Below are positions 28,756-42,400 of a stretch of 64,000 nt of DNA, piece after piece. The DNA comes from Enoplosus armatus. Taxonomy: Eukaryota > Chordata > Actinopteri > Centrarchiformes > Enoplosidae. The stretch covers positions 14,653,704 through 14,717,703 of the forward strand of contig NC_092188.1 in assembly GCF_043641665.1 (NCBI RefSeq), read 5' to 3'. The notes beneath the pieces were generated by a model. That model saw nothing but the letters and a program-made list of their open reading frames with translations. It was not told the DNA's origin and made no database searches. Numbering within the stretch: position 1 is the first letter of the stretch; the number at the start of each line of letters is the position of its first letter. Made by a program: the position numbers and the translations under genes.

Positions 28756-31700
28756 TCAGATCCTTTAAACCTAAAATCTGTAATGTCCAAATTAGATGTG
28801 CCATCATGTAGTGTAAGATTGGTCTTAGTGGTTCTGCATTCCTAGGGAAGGGAATTACCACTAATTCAGACATACTATGATTAGACAGGTCGTTAGCCAG
28901 GTCGTTGTCCAGGAACTTTCCAGAAATCTTTCCGAATCTGCTCAGTTGTTGTAAATTACTTGAGTTTGCTTGGCAGATCACTGCTCGGTTCGTTTCTTTT
29001 TGCACCAATGCGCAGTGGGGTTTTAGTCCTGAATTGAGCTGTAAGCACAGACATGTTTCTTTTTCATAACATTGCTTATTCCCCTCCTGCTGTTGCAGTG
29101 GCTGCTATCTCTAGTTGTATGTTTCAGGGCACATAATGAAGGGCCCAGATCTCTGAATACCTCTCCCCAGTGGGAAGATTGTGGCTGAGAGTTGAGATCA
29201 CACCCTGGGGAGAAGTCCATCCCTGTCACCCACGGCCTGTGGCATTCATGAAAAAGAGAAAACATCTTTTGTCTCTGGTTCATGGTTTTCCCCTTTGGAA
29301 CTCTGCTTGTAGACTCATTAAACTGTCCCTCACGGGCAAAACACACTCCACTCAAAAAATCAATACACACCTCTTTGGGTTTTTTTTTTCTCTTTCTCTG
29401 TATTAGAGTATGTGTTTTGATGGAGTGTCTCTCTCCATTATGAAGGAAAATGATGAGGTGTATCATATTACACTCCCCTGGCAGGTATAGGTTTTTATTT
29501 CCCAGAAGAATACCTATGTTCTGTAAAAACATTGATCAAGAATTTACAGTGAGTTGTAAAGGGGCTAGTATGTGTGGCAGCTGCTGTCACTGCAGTCATA
29601 TTCCCACTGCAGAAACTTACAAGTAAACAACAGCAGAGCTTTACTGGAACTCAAAACTTTCATAATACCACTTTGCACCTTGAGGCTGAGGTTAGCAAGG
29701 ATGATGGACTCATTGATTCAAAGTTTAGTTGCGGCAAGGGCTACTGAATTACTGTGCTTATTTAAAAAAATAAACAGCTACCTCATGCTACCTTTATGGT
29801 TGCATGAATCAGACTAGAATATTCTATTTCCTTTTCCATAAGTTTATGTATCAGATTGGATTTTGACTGAATGTGGTAGGATTATGAATCTCATCGCTGG
29901 TTTTGGTATTTTAGAAATGATGGGAGTGAAAAAACGACAGGTCAAAGCGAGATGATATAACAGTTATTGAGTGATCCTGAAAGGGAGATTGTGGAGGCAA
30001 GCGTGTCCACCGTTTCCTTGTTATTGAGGGGAAACAAATAATGCACATAATTAAATCTAGTTGGATGTTGATAGCACATGACGATGTTAAAATAAAGAAA
30101 TGCTTTAAAAGTGTAATAACACTTGACTGTGTCTTTATTTCCTTCGTCTCATTTTAGTCATTTCATATGATCCTCTTAACCAGCCCACCCCACTGATCCC
30201 TGCCAATGAGGGTTTCTAATCAATCTTCCACGGGTCTGTGTTGTTTCCCTTCCCTCCCCTTCAATATACTGCCACTCTCTCGCAGTTTTTCTTCTTGTGT
30301 TTTTTCCTCTCCCTGCTTCTCTCTCTTCTCTAGAGGGCTGAGCAGAGGAGTGGTGGGAGCAGAGAAACAAAGAGAGCTCAGAGGTCTAGTGTCAAAAATG
30401 TAAGGGAGGGAGGGGGGAAGAACAAGAAGGAAGAGGTGGACAGGGGGAGAAGGGATGAAGAGAGGTAGAAGGAGGTAAAGAGAACGGGGGATTCAGAGAC
30501 AGAGTCAGACCCCGAGAGAGAGCGCATGGAAAGAGGAGGAAAAAGTGAGGAGGAGGGTGTAATCCCAGGCAGGATTTGGCTGGTTCTTGGCTCTCTGTGG
30601 GGAGAACTGCGTTGTAATCCCCTGCTCAGCATGCAGACTTGGGCAGAGTTTCACCAAATTCCCCTAGTGGCTGAAAACCACAGGGGGTAGACTGGTATAG
30701 ATGTGTGTGTGTATTTTTGTTCATGGATCTGAAGGAACTGTTTGCAGGCTTAATTTGGCCCTACAGTGGACGCAGAAAAGTAGCTTATGACGACGTGTGA
30801 GAGTAAGCGCTCGCCAGTGCACCCATGCAGACAGGTGGATGATAGGGAATGAGGAGACATGTTACTGAGTATGATGTGTTATAATACGGCTGAGCAGCCA
30901 TCCACCAAGCAGGTGGTAGACAGTTCCTCTGCCTTCACTGTAATTAGGCCACCAGTCATCTTTAGTGTATTAGTATACTGTATGTAGGAACGTGCGATTG
31001 ATGGCTACATGTTCCAGGCAAGAAGTCTGGAACAAAGAAATAGACAAACAGCATTGTTATTGTATTGCAGTGTTGAGCTAGGTAGTTTATTAAAAGTACA
31101 ATAAGGAAGAACGTAACATCACACTGTTATTTTGATCTGACATAACCCTGTCTGGTTGCTTAGTTTGCATGTGTGAATTGTTTTCACTTTTATTGTTACA
31201 GTAGAAAAGGCTTTTAAGACAACTAACGATCAGTTTGGCGGATGTAATGCTATCTTGGACAGTGTTGGATGAAATTTCGGAAGTGTGAACTTCTCCAAAT
31301 CCAATAAAGACCAGGATGGAGCTGCTAATGCTAGCCTAAATTCTGATAGCATCCACGACCAGCTTCCACTACTATAGGTAGTAAGCTACCTAGCTGGACA
31401 TGCTGACGGCCGCTGTTAATGCATTCCTCACATTTTTGCTCTTGTGTTTTTGGTTTTGGAAAGGATAAAAAAAAAGACACCACCCTCCAAACTCTTTAGA
31501 TAATGAGTATTGCTCTTGCTACAGCTCCATGTACAACACTTCACTTCCCAGTTACGGTTGCTAAGCTATGATTGGATAATCGCTGTCTGGTCAATTTGTG
31601 AGTTATGTAACTACCTTTACCGCCATGAGCCTCTGATGTGATATAATTTATTTCTGGGATTATTTTGATGGATTTATGTATCTCCTGTTGTTCTCATTGA

Positions 31701-34700
31701 TGGTGTACACAACATTTGAACCCAGTAGGAATATAGCCACACATGGCATTGAGGGCTCTAACAAGAATAGGTGCAGCTGTCGGTTTATGACTCATAAGGG
31801 CTCTGCGATCACACAGGGACTATATGGTGCTCATGGCACTGTTTTGTTTAATTACATATCAACCACTAAACCTCTCTGTAGGATACAGTCTCCTTAAGAT
31901 GTGCTGATCATGCCAACCATAAAACACAATTCTTTTATCACACATAAAAAAAGAAAAGATGTGTTGAAGCTTTGATTAGTATTTATCTAAGATATTTGGA
32001 TGGTTAATATAGAGAGCCTGTGTTTCTGAAGTGTCTCTTTATCTCTGTAGAGTTTCTTTGATGGCTGGGACTGCACAAAGAAGAAGGACAAAACCAAAGG
32101 GAGGCATGACACCTTGTTGGGATGTAAGTCAGAATCCATTTTCCCCTGTATATATAAAATACACAAAATATTGTGGAAACTTTGTATTTCAACATTCCTT
32201 TGCTCTTTTATTCCTTTTTGTTGCTTCAGATGACCGCCACAGAGTCAAGCTCCACCCTCTCCTGGGAGACCCCAACTCAGACTACATTAACGCTAACTAC
32301 ATTGATGTAAGTCTAATCCTGTTTTTCTGCCTCTGTTCGACATGGGATACAAATAGTAACTCTATCTCTCACACCCTGCAAAGCCACAGTCCATCTCTCC
32401 CATTCCTGTAAGCTCACCAGTCTGCTGGCCCACTTTCACCTAGAGGCTTTCATCCAATCAAACACTCCTATTGGTGTTTTGCCAGATGCCATGGTTGTCA
32501 ATCGCTGCACCGAATCCCTGACCCAGACTAACTCTGCCATCACTTTTATTAAAACAGAGTGGAATAAATGCATTTATGACTTGCAGAGGAGATGAACCTT
32601 TCTGTAAGATGCCACAAATCCCCCTAAATTAAATAGACATGATTGATGTTATTCAATCTCTGGATGGGCCGGGAGGAGATGATCCTTTCCACTGTTTACC
32701 TTAACTGTCTGCCTCACATGCTGCGCCACAGTAACATTTTCACTGATCATATGAAATACATGTATATGTTGCTAATGTGTCTTGCACAGTGTCATTCATA
32801 CGTGTTCCCATTCATAAAAACTAGAGGAGGCTGTGTTTATTCAGAAAGCAGGAGTGCAAGTTTAGATGGCAGCAGTGAGATTATGTACAAATGAAATCAA
32901 CCAAGATGTTGAAAGAAAACTACAGTTTTACTACCAGATATACTGTAGATAGAAACTTGTATTTTGTTTCCCCTGTGAATTTGCTTTCAGTGTCCTCAGT
33001 TGTTGCTATTCATTTGAATTATGTCGAGGGAAGTCTAGCAATCTGATATGATTTCTTTATCTCACAAGATTTATTTTGCGCGCCTCTCATTGGGACTACT
33101 GTAAAGCAAATATGGCACTTCTTTGTGAGAAGTTGAGGCAAACGGATGTACTCCCACTCCTGTTTGAGGCTGATAAGAGGTTGAAAGATCCTGTCTAAAT
33201 CCGAATAAAGAACATATTTGAAAAATAACTGATATTTTTTTTTTCAGTGACAGAAAATTACTAGGTGCCAAAGCTGATTTGATTTTGTGTGGATTCCTCC
33301 TTTAGGTCAAATTGTGTCATCAAAAATGCCTGACAATAAAGGGCTTTTTCCCCTCTCTTTTATTTCTCTGTAGAGAATGGCCAGTGGTGAGATGCTTTTA
33401 GAGAGTTCATTACAATGAGAGGGCATTAAAAACCTGGCCTGCTGTTAGGACTGTAGTTATTGTGAGGGTCCCCATTAGCGTTTAGGGCACCGAGGTGCAG
33501 GCATTAGAGGGAAAACACCACTCAGCAGCCTCTACAGTGTTGGAGTCAGTGATGTTACTCCCTGACAAGGCCAACCCGGCAAGCTGAGTAGCAACTACTT
33601 AGCCGCAACGAAGCACATTTTGGACAGGCTGCGATTATTTCACCAGAGGTTAAATGGAAAAGTTTTTCCTCCCTCTGAAACATTATTGCACTTTCAAAAC
33701 AGAGGTGAGAAAGTGCAAGCTCTCCTTACACTTAATGCCCGGGTCTTTGCTTGGTTGTGGTGTGTGTTGTTTGAAGAGGGGCTGAACTTTGCATATGTTT
33801 GACAGCTTCCTGCACTTGTTGCAAATGTAGAGCAGTCCAGTGCATCATGGCTGTTTCTAATTTACATTTCGTCTGCTTCTCAAGAGTAACAGGGTCTTAC
33901 TGACAGGTGTAGCATGGCCACACAATCAAAAACACACTCTGATACACACATGCACACACACTGTCATATTGTTAATCAGTTTTGTCTAAATGTACCTAAT
34001 GTAAAAATAATAGTAATATCTCTTTGTCACTTACCTTAAAGGCCCTGATGTCACGTATTTCAGTGCACCAGTCAGAGTTCAGCATCTCACAAGAGTTGAT
34101 TGTTTGTTTGCCAGGCTATTCTCAATCAAATGTGATCAATTCTGCGCCCACACAGTCTTGATGAAGCATAAATAAATGATACATTTTCCCTTTAACTTTG
34201 ATTATTGCTTAGTCATGAATACTTCATATTATTGAGAAATACTTAAACGGGTGGTGGAGTAAAGAGTAACTACTGACATTACATTGTTGCTCTTTTTTAA
34301 AAGAGCGAGCCCTGGTCATATAGTGTGTCCTTCCTTCTCAATTGCAATGCAACATGCAATGACATGCAAAGACTATTAAATTAATTAATACTACTACTAT
34401 ATTTTTAAAACAGTGAGCCAGCCTCATTTTCCAATTAGCAACATAATGTACAGTACACAGCAGGATTTCTCAAAATAGAAAATCCCTGAGGCAAATTTAA
34501 CAGAAAAAAAAAATTCCATTTTCATTTGAAAAACAAAAAGGGACCAATAGATTAGAGTAAATGAAAAAACAATGGCCTTAGCTCATAAATTCCCAGAAAA
34601 AATTAGTGCTCTAATACATAAAGCTGTTGTACTTACATAAACACATATGCATCCACAAACACACACACACACACCTCTTCCCACCTGTCTGTAACCATAA

Positions 34701-36421
34701 CTCCTACTTGCCAAAAGCTTCTTTCATTAACTAGCCTATATGTTTTCTTTTTCTACTCCCCTCCCCACTTCCTCGACCTTGGACCCTGTAGATTCGGATT
34801 AACAGGGAAGTAAGTACTTCACTGCTCGTTCTTCTGCTTGCCATCGCTCTATTTTTGCTCTCTTCCCCCCTATTTTCTTCTCTCTTCCCTCTTCTCTTTC
34901 CACTCTCCTCTATCCACAAATGCTCAAAGGTCAGTGTGTTTCAGGTTTCTGCACATTTGACAAAACCCCCCACCCCCCAAAAAACATGCCCTTTTAGCTA
35001 ATGATTTTAAATGAACAGATAGAGGACCCTGCTGTCTTTGATAGTTCTCATAAGTGGCCAAGACCCAGGAAGTTTTAGTTGCTATGGCGACCGTCTTAAG
35101 TGGAGGAATGGTAGCATTCAAGCTGATACTGTTTGGCCAGGGCCAGAGGAATTGTGGATAGCAGGCCGCACAGCACTGGTCATCCATCTCCATTTTAAAC
35201 ATGTCCCCATCTACCTAACTGGATGCAATTCAGTTCAGCAATCCATCAGCAACGTGGACAGACTCGACATATTTGGAAGATGCCCTCTGCAGAAAGATAA
35301 AACCTGTTATCAACCTGGATTGCCCCATCATACTGATTTGATGAGAGCCGGTGGGCGTTTATTCAGCTTATTCCTGACCTGCCTTCTTCACTCCACAGAG
35401 CCATGTAAGGTAATTGGGGCATCAATTATCCTTCCAGCTGCTCCTCTCAAAATAACAACAAACAGTGAACCACAACATCCATGTGGTTTTCTATGTGTCT
35501 TGGAGACAGGTGTCTCTTTCACCTTGAAAGGTTAGATAAGCAGCGCTTATTTTCAGGAGGACTTCCTTTGAACAGTTTGCTCGAAAGTGTTCATGCCTCA
35601 AAGTCCCTCAGGTGGTCCGTTGTCGTGTTTATTCACCTCAAGGCTGTAGAGGTGACATCTCATCGTTCATTCATATTCACCCCATTCTCACCATATGAAA
35701 ATGTCTGTCATCTATATCAAAGGCCGTCCCGTCCTTTGATATAAAGGATCTCAGAATACTTCACTGTACATGTCAGATTCTGCCTCGAAAACTGTTTATG
35801 TTGGTAATGAAATCATGAATTTTTGTGAAAAGATGTTCTTCTCCTCATTTGACTTGAGTGGAGGAATTCAAGGAAGAAGTCCTCTGAAAAAAATGTGGTT
35901 TTGCTTTGCGAATTCATCATCCCAGATATAGTACATATTGCATCTTCAATGAAAATTGATTTGTTTTTATGGGACAGCGCTCTGTCAAACCGTCACAGGG
36001 ATTCAGTCATTGTTCAGTCAGCTAGTCCGGCTCGCTGTAGGAGTCACTTTCTCAGATTTATCAGCAGTTTGTCAAGATGCACTATTTACCATGTGTTGCC
36101 TCAATTGCTCCAAACTCTCTGTGGAGTCTCTGAGGGCAAAAGAGGTGGTCTGGAGTCAGCAATAGGTCAGACGGCGCTGGAAAATTATACGATCTGCAGT
36201 TGCACAGAGTGGGTCAGTGGGAGAGAAGAATGCAGAGAAGAAGGGGAGGAAAAGGGTGAGACAGGGAGAGACACCCTCCCATACAGCTGTGCCTGAGGTG
36301 CAGATGGCTTACTCAGCATGTCATCCCTCTTCTCTCTTTCAGGGCTACCATCGATCCAACCACTTCATCGCCACTCAGGGTGAGTATCCCAGCAAGGCTA
36401 TTGTGTGTGTTTATGTGTGTT

Positions 36422-36484
<63 letters not shown>

Positions 36485-39400
36485 ATGCAGGACCTTTTTG
36501 TCGCGGTGTGATAAATTGAAGATGATCCAACCAATGAGCCTACTCATGCCCAGTCCCTTGCCAAAACTCTCTGGCTAATCCAAAGGTGATAGTGTGACTA
36601 GCAGCCCGTGAAGGCTGTGTTGGTGATGTCACTGAATTAATCATTAGAGGAGGTGAATAATTAAGCACATTAATTATAGCTTCTCAATCTCCGCGACATG
36701 TAGAGCGGTGTGTTCATTGTTGGAGAGAGAACCTTTACTTCACCCTCTGTCGCTCAAACACAAAGTCGGCTCTGATAGACAGTTGGACTCTGCGTGTGTG
36801 TGAGCGTTAAAAATGTCCCTTCGCTGTTTCTAAACTCCAAGCAGTGTCAGATTCCAGGGAGCTCCCATCACAAAGTCACTCAAGGTCTGCTCATCTGCTT
36901 ATCTTGCACCTGCACCTCCTCCTTCCCCTGTTACAGAGACGGAGAGATGAAACCTGCACGACAAAAAAAAAAAGATTTCAACAGTGTTTTTGTCTCTCTG
37001 AGCGCTTCTTTCCTACGTGATCCTCGTTTTATAGTTGCGTGTCACTTCCTAAACGTCTCCTCCTCAGATGACAATGAGTGACTGATGGTCCTCCGGGCTT
37101 TCATCATCAGCTACTGCTGTTGTTGTTGTCACCCATCGCCCCTTCCCTTCTGCCTGGAATTCCCAATAACTTTATTGACGGCACAATCTTGAGAGATCAG
37201 TACCCTGCGGTCTGAGGAAGGACACTTGCGTTGCAATAATACGAGATTTCACAACAGCAAGAACTCCCTTATTATTTTTTGTCTCTTTCTCTGTTATTTC
37301 CTCCCTCCTCCCACTAGGACCCAAGCAGGAGACTCTGTATGATTTTTGGAGGATGGTGTGGCAGGAAAATTGTTTCAGCATCGTCATGATCACTAAACTG
37401 GTGGAGGTTGGCAGGGTAAGTGATGTACATTCCCCCACCCGATACTCAAAAACATCCCTACATTCACCATAAAGGAATATTTTGGTGTGAAAAGGCTTTT
37501 ATGTGTTTGATAAGGACAGATCTCACAGGACCTTGCTGTGCATACAAACTGCAGCCTAAAAGCAGTTCTTTGATGCCCTGTAAAACCACACATCACAAGC
37601 TGCTTTTGCTGTAGAGAGCCTAACTGTCGCAACATTTTGGGAAACACGCTTACTCGCCTTTTTGCTGAAAATTAGATGAGAAGATCTGTTTGCTAACTGT
37701 GAAGCTACAGCCAGCAGTCGGTTAGCTTAGCATAAAGACTGGAAACAGCTAGCTCTGTGCAAAGGTACAGTAATAAAATCCACCTACCAGCCAGACTCCC
37801 TCTGTTTCCTAAGCTAAGCTAAGCTAACTAGCTGCTGGTTGTACCTTCATATTTACCATACAGACATGAGTGGTATCAATCTTCTCATCTAACTCTCGGC
37901 AAGAAAGTGACTGAGCATATTTCCCAAGATGTGAAACTAAACTACGATATTCTCTTGGTGGCAATTGAATATCAGAAAATATGAAAACCATGCTTTAAGC
38001 AAATCTACACAAAAGTCTCTGTGCACTATTCGTTGAACACATGCATTTTAAAGGATTGTTACATGGATTATCCCTTATTTGTCTTTTTTGAAAACACCAT
38101 GAAATTGCGAAATTTACATCATGACTGTAATGAATATAGAGTCCATAAAAGGTGCTATAAAATACTTGTGATGCATAAAAATGTCTTCTGAGCCACATAT
38201 CTGTGGCTGCTGTTGTTGTATTTCCCCTTCATGGCTACACAGGTTTAATGGCTATACTGTAGTACTGTCATTTTCCACCTCACATAAATACCTGTAGTAT
38301 ATGAATTCTGCTCTAAGCACCCCATTGTTCTCCGTCTAGGCAAGAGAAACATATTACCTCAGTGGATGGATCAAATGACACCATTTTTCTAGCAGTAGCC
38401 GTACATCCAAGTTGGTTCTCCATCCTAACAAATCTGCGAATACTCAACAAATGAGGACTGGTCTCTGTGGCTGAATCCAAATAACACATCCATTAAATAC
38501 AAAAAATGACCGCCTTAGTGCCTGGTGTTGGTGAAAAAGATTGCTGCCCTCGTGTTCATTATGCTTCCCACCATTATGTGATTATTGTGCTTTTCTTTTA
38601 TTTGCCCTCCGAGATGAAATATCTGCAGAGGAACAGGTTGTTTTTGTTCTTCCACAGCATTTGAAGTGAAACCTCTGTACATTTTCAACGTATTAAATAT
38701 ACACCAATATTTCTCTGTTATAGTTAAACCGACAAATTAAGTACTTCATATTTTTATTATAATCACTTTATTATGAATTATAATGACACAGATAATATTT
38801 TACATAAATGATTTGTTCAAATTAATCTTGTGTTTTTTTTTATTACAGTATCTTATTATGCATTCACTCTGAAATTATTGCATACATCTCAAATATGATG
38901 GAAAAGAGTAGAAATCCAAAAGCTGCCTAAGGAGCAGTGTAAGGGTGATATTTCAATTCATCAACAAACTTAAACCTGCAATCCGTTACTCTCTGCACGT
39001 TCATAATTAGAGATGGCAGCGCATCAAGTATCATTTGTTTAACAGTTTTACCTTGTAGTTGGGTGGTTGGATTGATGGTAAGATAATGCTATTTGCTTAA
39101 GTTGCAGCGACCTAAAACTCCCCAACAGCATTGTTCAATAGCAGAGAAAGGACTTGCAGCATGTTTCATGGAAGGAGTTCATTTGATCTCTTCCCTTAGA
39201 TACATAGAAAATTATAAGGTATCCAAATCAAAGAGACAGGGGGACTTAGAGAAATTGCTCTTTAAGAGGGAGGCGTTCTGGTTTTCTATATTAGGCACTT
39301 TTAAGCCTGAGAGGGTCGGAATGAGGAACTAGACTTGAAGCTATTTTTGTAGTCCACTAAAGTCTGCTGAATCATATTGTCTCTCAAAGAATTTTGTTAA

Positions 39401-42400
39401 AGGATGCATGTTTTAACGTCAGCCATACTGCCCTTTTTTTTTTTAAAGTTAGGGTTTTCCTTAATATCAGGAGATTTGAGTATACTGTGTTTTTGAAAAA
39501 TGAGATAGAAACAGATGCAAGATTCAACCTTAACAACACCCAAACAGATTCATTCATGTCGCACCTTTTGCAGTTTGACAGGTGCACTTTCAAGGAGTCT
39601 CAACATGAGGTTTAACTCTGTTGCTTCACTATTTTCAAACAGGTGAAATGCTGTAAATACTGGCCTGATGACAGCGAGATGTATGGTGACATCAAAATCA
39701 CTCTGCTGAAGACAGAGACGCTGGCTGAATACACAGTTCGCACCTTTGCCTTGGAGAGGGTAAGTTTGTTGAAGATTTACATTTTGTCTGTCCTCATTTG
39801 TTAATACTTGTTGTAATATTAAAATTAGAAGTAGTACATTAATAGCGGGGATTAGATACTTGACAGGACTTACCGCTGATGGGTATGAAGGCCACATGTT
39901 AAATTGAGAGGAATTAACACCAGTATCTATGTGAAGGCCCCTGCCGTCTCTCCAACATAGCTGTATCAGTGTTGTGCCCCTGATGGCCTCCATCCTGTCA
40001 ATCTCCTGGGGGATCTCTCATTGGAAGGGCTCAGAGCGACGCCGCAGTGACAGTGGCACAAACACAGCATTATCATCACACTGTCACACTCGCTCTCCAT
40101 GGTCACACGCTGCTGCTTATTCAAATCTTCACGAATTTAGGAGCTGGTGACAGCTTGTTTTTCATAGCTCTTTTCCTTTCTTTTTTTGGGATTTCGGTCT
40201 TCAACAAATCTTTGCTTTGCGTCGCTTTACTTTGTCATCTCTGTACAGAGGAAGAAATTGCTGTGTGACTGCAGCAGCCTCCCAGTAGAGAGGAGACACC
40301 TCCCAGCCCTCCCTGAGCTGCGAGAGCCTCAGTAATTCCTTTCTGCGTGTCTGTCACACTGCAGCAGCTGCAAGCATGTGAAGCCCAGAGGCCTAACTGT
40401 CCTAGAAGACCTAACACCCCACAAAAATAATGTCCGGGTTGTCCTCATACTGAACCGAAAAATCTGTCACATCTATCACAGAGGGGGAATGTCTCTGAAC
40501 GGATGGGAGCATGTCTTGGATGAAACAAAGAGGGCCTGTAGGCAGCTATGGTTAGGATGCAAGCCATACAAATGTTGTGTTTTAAATGTAATGCTAATGT
40601 GTACTGTTTTTCTGTTGACAGAGAGGATACTCAACCAAGCACGAGGTGCGTCAGTTCCACTTCACATCCTGGCCTGAGCACGGGGTGCCCTATCACGCCA
40701 CCGGACTGTTGGCCTTTATACGAAGAGTGAAAGCCTCCACGCCTCCTGACGCTGGCCCTGTGGTGGTCCACTGCAGGTAATGTGACACTTAAGCAACTGC
40801 TCTAAACTGTTGTGTTATTAAACCAAACCAACAGTAACTTTGATTGTAAATGTGAGTGTTACCACAATTCATTTCTTAGAGTCTGACAAGTAATAATAGT
40901 AATAGATAGTATTCTCTTTTGGGAGACTCAAGACCACTATGATGTGCAAAGTCTGGGTCATGTGATTGACGGAGGCAGCCGTTAGCTTTGGTAGGCTACT
41001 TTTTGTTGGCCTTGCTGTGCCTCACGGGAGTGTCAGTTAAAGAAGCTACAGCCAAAACATGATGCAGTAGAACAACACAAATTACACATAGTGTAATAAT
41101 ACCTAGCACAGGGGCAGTAAGCACAGCGGAGTCTAGCTCGCTCCTTTGCCCACGAGACTCCATCGGTCACATGACCCTTGCATTGCACATTGTAGCAGTC
41201 CTTCAAGACTATCTTTCTCTTTAAATCATGTAGTGCTAACAACCTGTGCTCCGGAGCAGCCGTAGTGTATCCTGAAAAATGGCAACAACATTTTTACCAA
41301 CTCAAAATTTAGGTGACTTGAGACTGTGCATGATTCCCCATGAAAGATGTGCTTTGTGTGCCAGTGTGGGGGCGGGCCGCACCGGCTGCTACATTGTGCT
41401 GGATGTCATGTTGGACATGGCGGAGTGCGAAGGAGTGGTGGATATCTACAACTGTGTCAAAACCCTCTGCTCTCGACGCATCAACATGATCCAGACAGAG
41501 GTCAGGTCAACCACACAGCCAGGAAACTACTTCACATTCACAGTCAAATAAGTCAAATTTCTCTTGTACATATTCAGGAGGTTACATCACTGGCCATAAT
41601 ATGGTAACCTCTCTCCACTGGAAAACATCTTGGGAGTCGGGTTTTTAAACATTTGTTTTTCCCTCCTGTTGTGTGGAAATGCAAAGAGCAAGGGGCGTGT
41701 ATTATCATCCTCCCCCTCTGGGACTTATGTAAAGGTCATTGTAATAGTTTTAGAGAAAAGCCTCACATTGTCTCTCAGTGTGCTGTGTAGGCACGTGCTG
41801 TTCTTTAGATGTGCAGATAATTTGCATATTCACCCCTTATTATGTAAATCCAACATTGACTTGGCTGTTTATTACATTTGTAGTTATTTGCAGGGGTGCT
41901 CTAATTAAATGCACACCGTATGTGTTTGTTTACTTACAAATATTTATTTATTCTCCCACAGCTTTGATACACCACTAATATTATAGCACGTTTAATTCAG
42001 AACCAGACTCTCTGTCATTTCTTATATTGTATATATATTATTTATTTACATATACATATGTTCTTAACCAGCTTCTGTCTGAACCTGCTTCCTTTGTAAT
42101 ATCTGTTTAGCTGTTTTCAACCACATAACACACTCTCGCTGGTTATCTGAGTACATATGCATGCCCACACACGTGCACATACACAGCACTTCAATATGTT
42201 ACCTGTTGTCCTTTTCAGGAGCAGTATATATTTATCCACGATGCCATCCTGGAGGCCTGTCTGTGCGGAGAGACGGCCATCTTGGTGAACGAGTTTGCGG
42301 TCACTTACAAAGAGATGCTGCGAGTGGATTCCCAGAGTAACTCCTCACAGCTACGGGAGGAGTTTCAGGTCAGCCTTTTTGCTGGACGGCAACATCATGA

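Larger units (their letters stand above)
25995..32050 (+). other. Large intron within D1 (6.1 kb)
   Basis: Contains a probable LINE fragment (27255-27530), a dispersed repeat end (27630-27682), a long CTTT microsatellite (28689-28757), a purine-rich tract (30400-30556) and most of a family B repeat (31200-31620). A 169-codon open frame on the - strand (29023-29532) is unrecognised. No exon was seen. Confidence 0.85.
36380..37317 (+). other. Intron in D1 with GT microsatellite and TAATTA cluster
   Basis: 0.9 kb. A GT microsatellite begins about 20 bases after the donor. Further in (36632-36680) are three TAAT-type sites. No coding content. Confidence 0.85.

Noticed and set aside
28560..29008. 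Lys/Glu-rich - strand open frames
   Set aside because: Produced by the CTTT microsatellite.
29023..29532. 169-codon - strand open frame in the 6-kb intron
   Set aside because: No recognisable domain; a single frame of this length is not surprising in 64 kb, and it lies inside a ptpru intron next to repeats.
35038..35535. 165-codon + strand open frame after the 18-nt microexon
   Set aside because: No domain, no splice borders fitting the ptpru phase, wholly intronic.
39550..39993. 147-codon - strand open frame
   Set aside because: Antisense shadow of the D1 exon 39643-39759.
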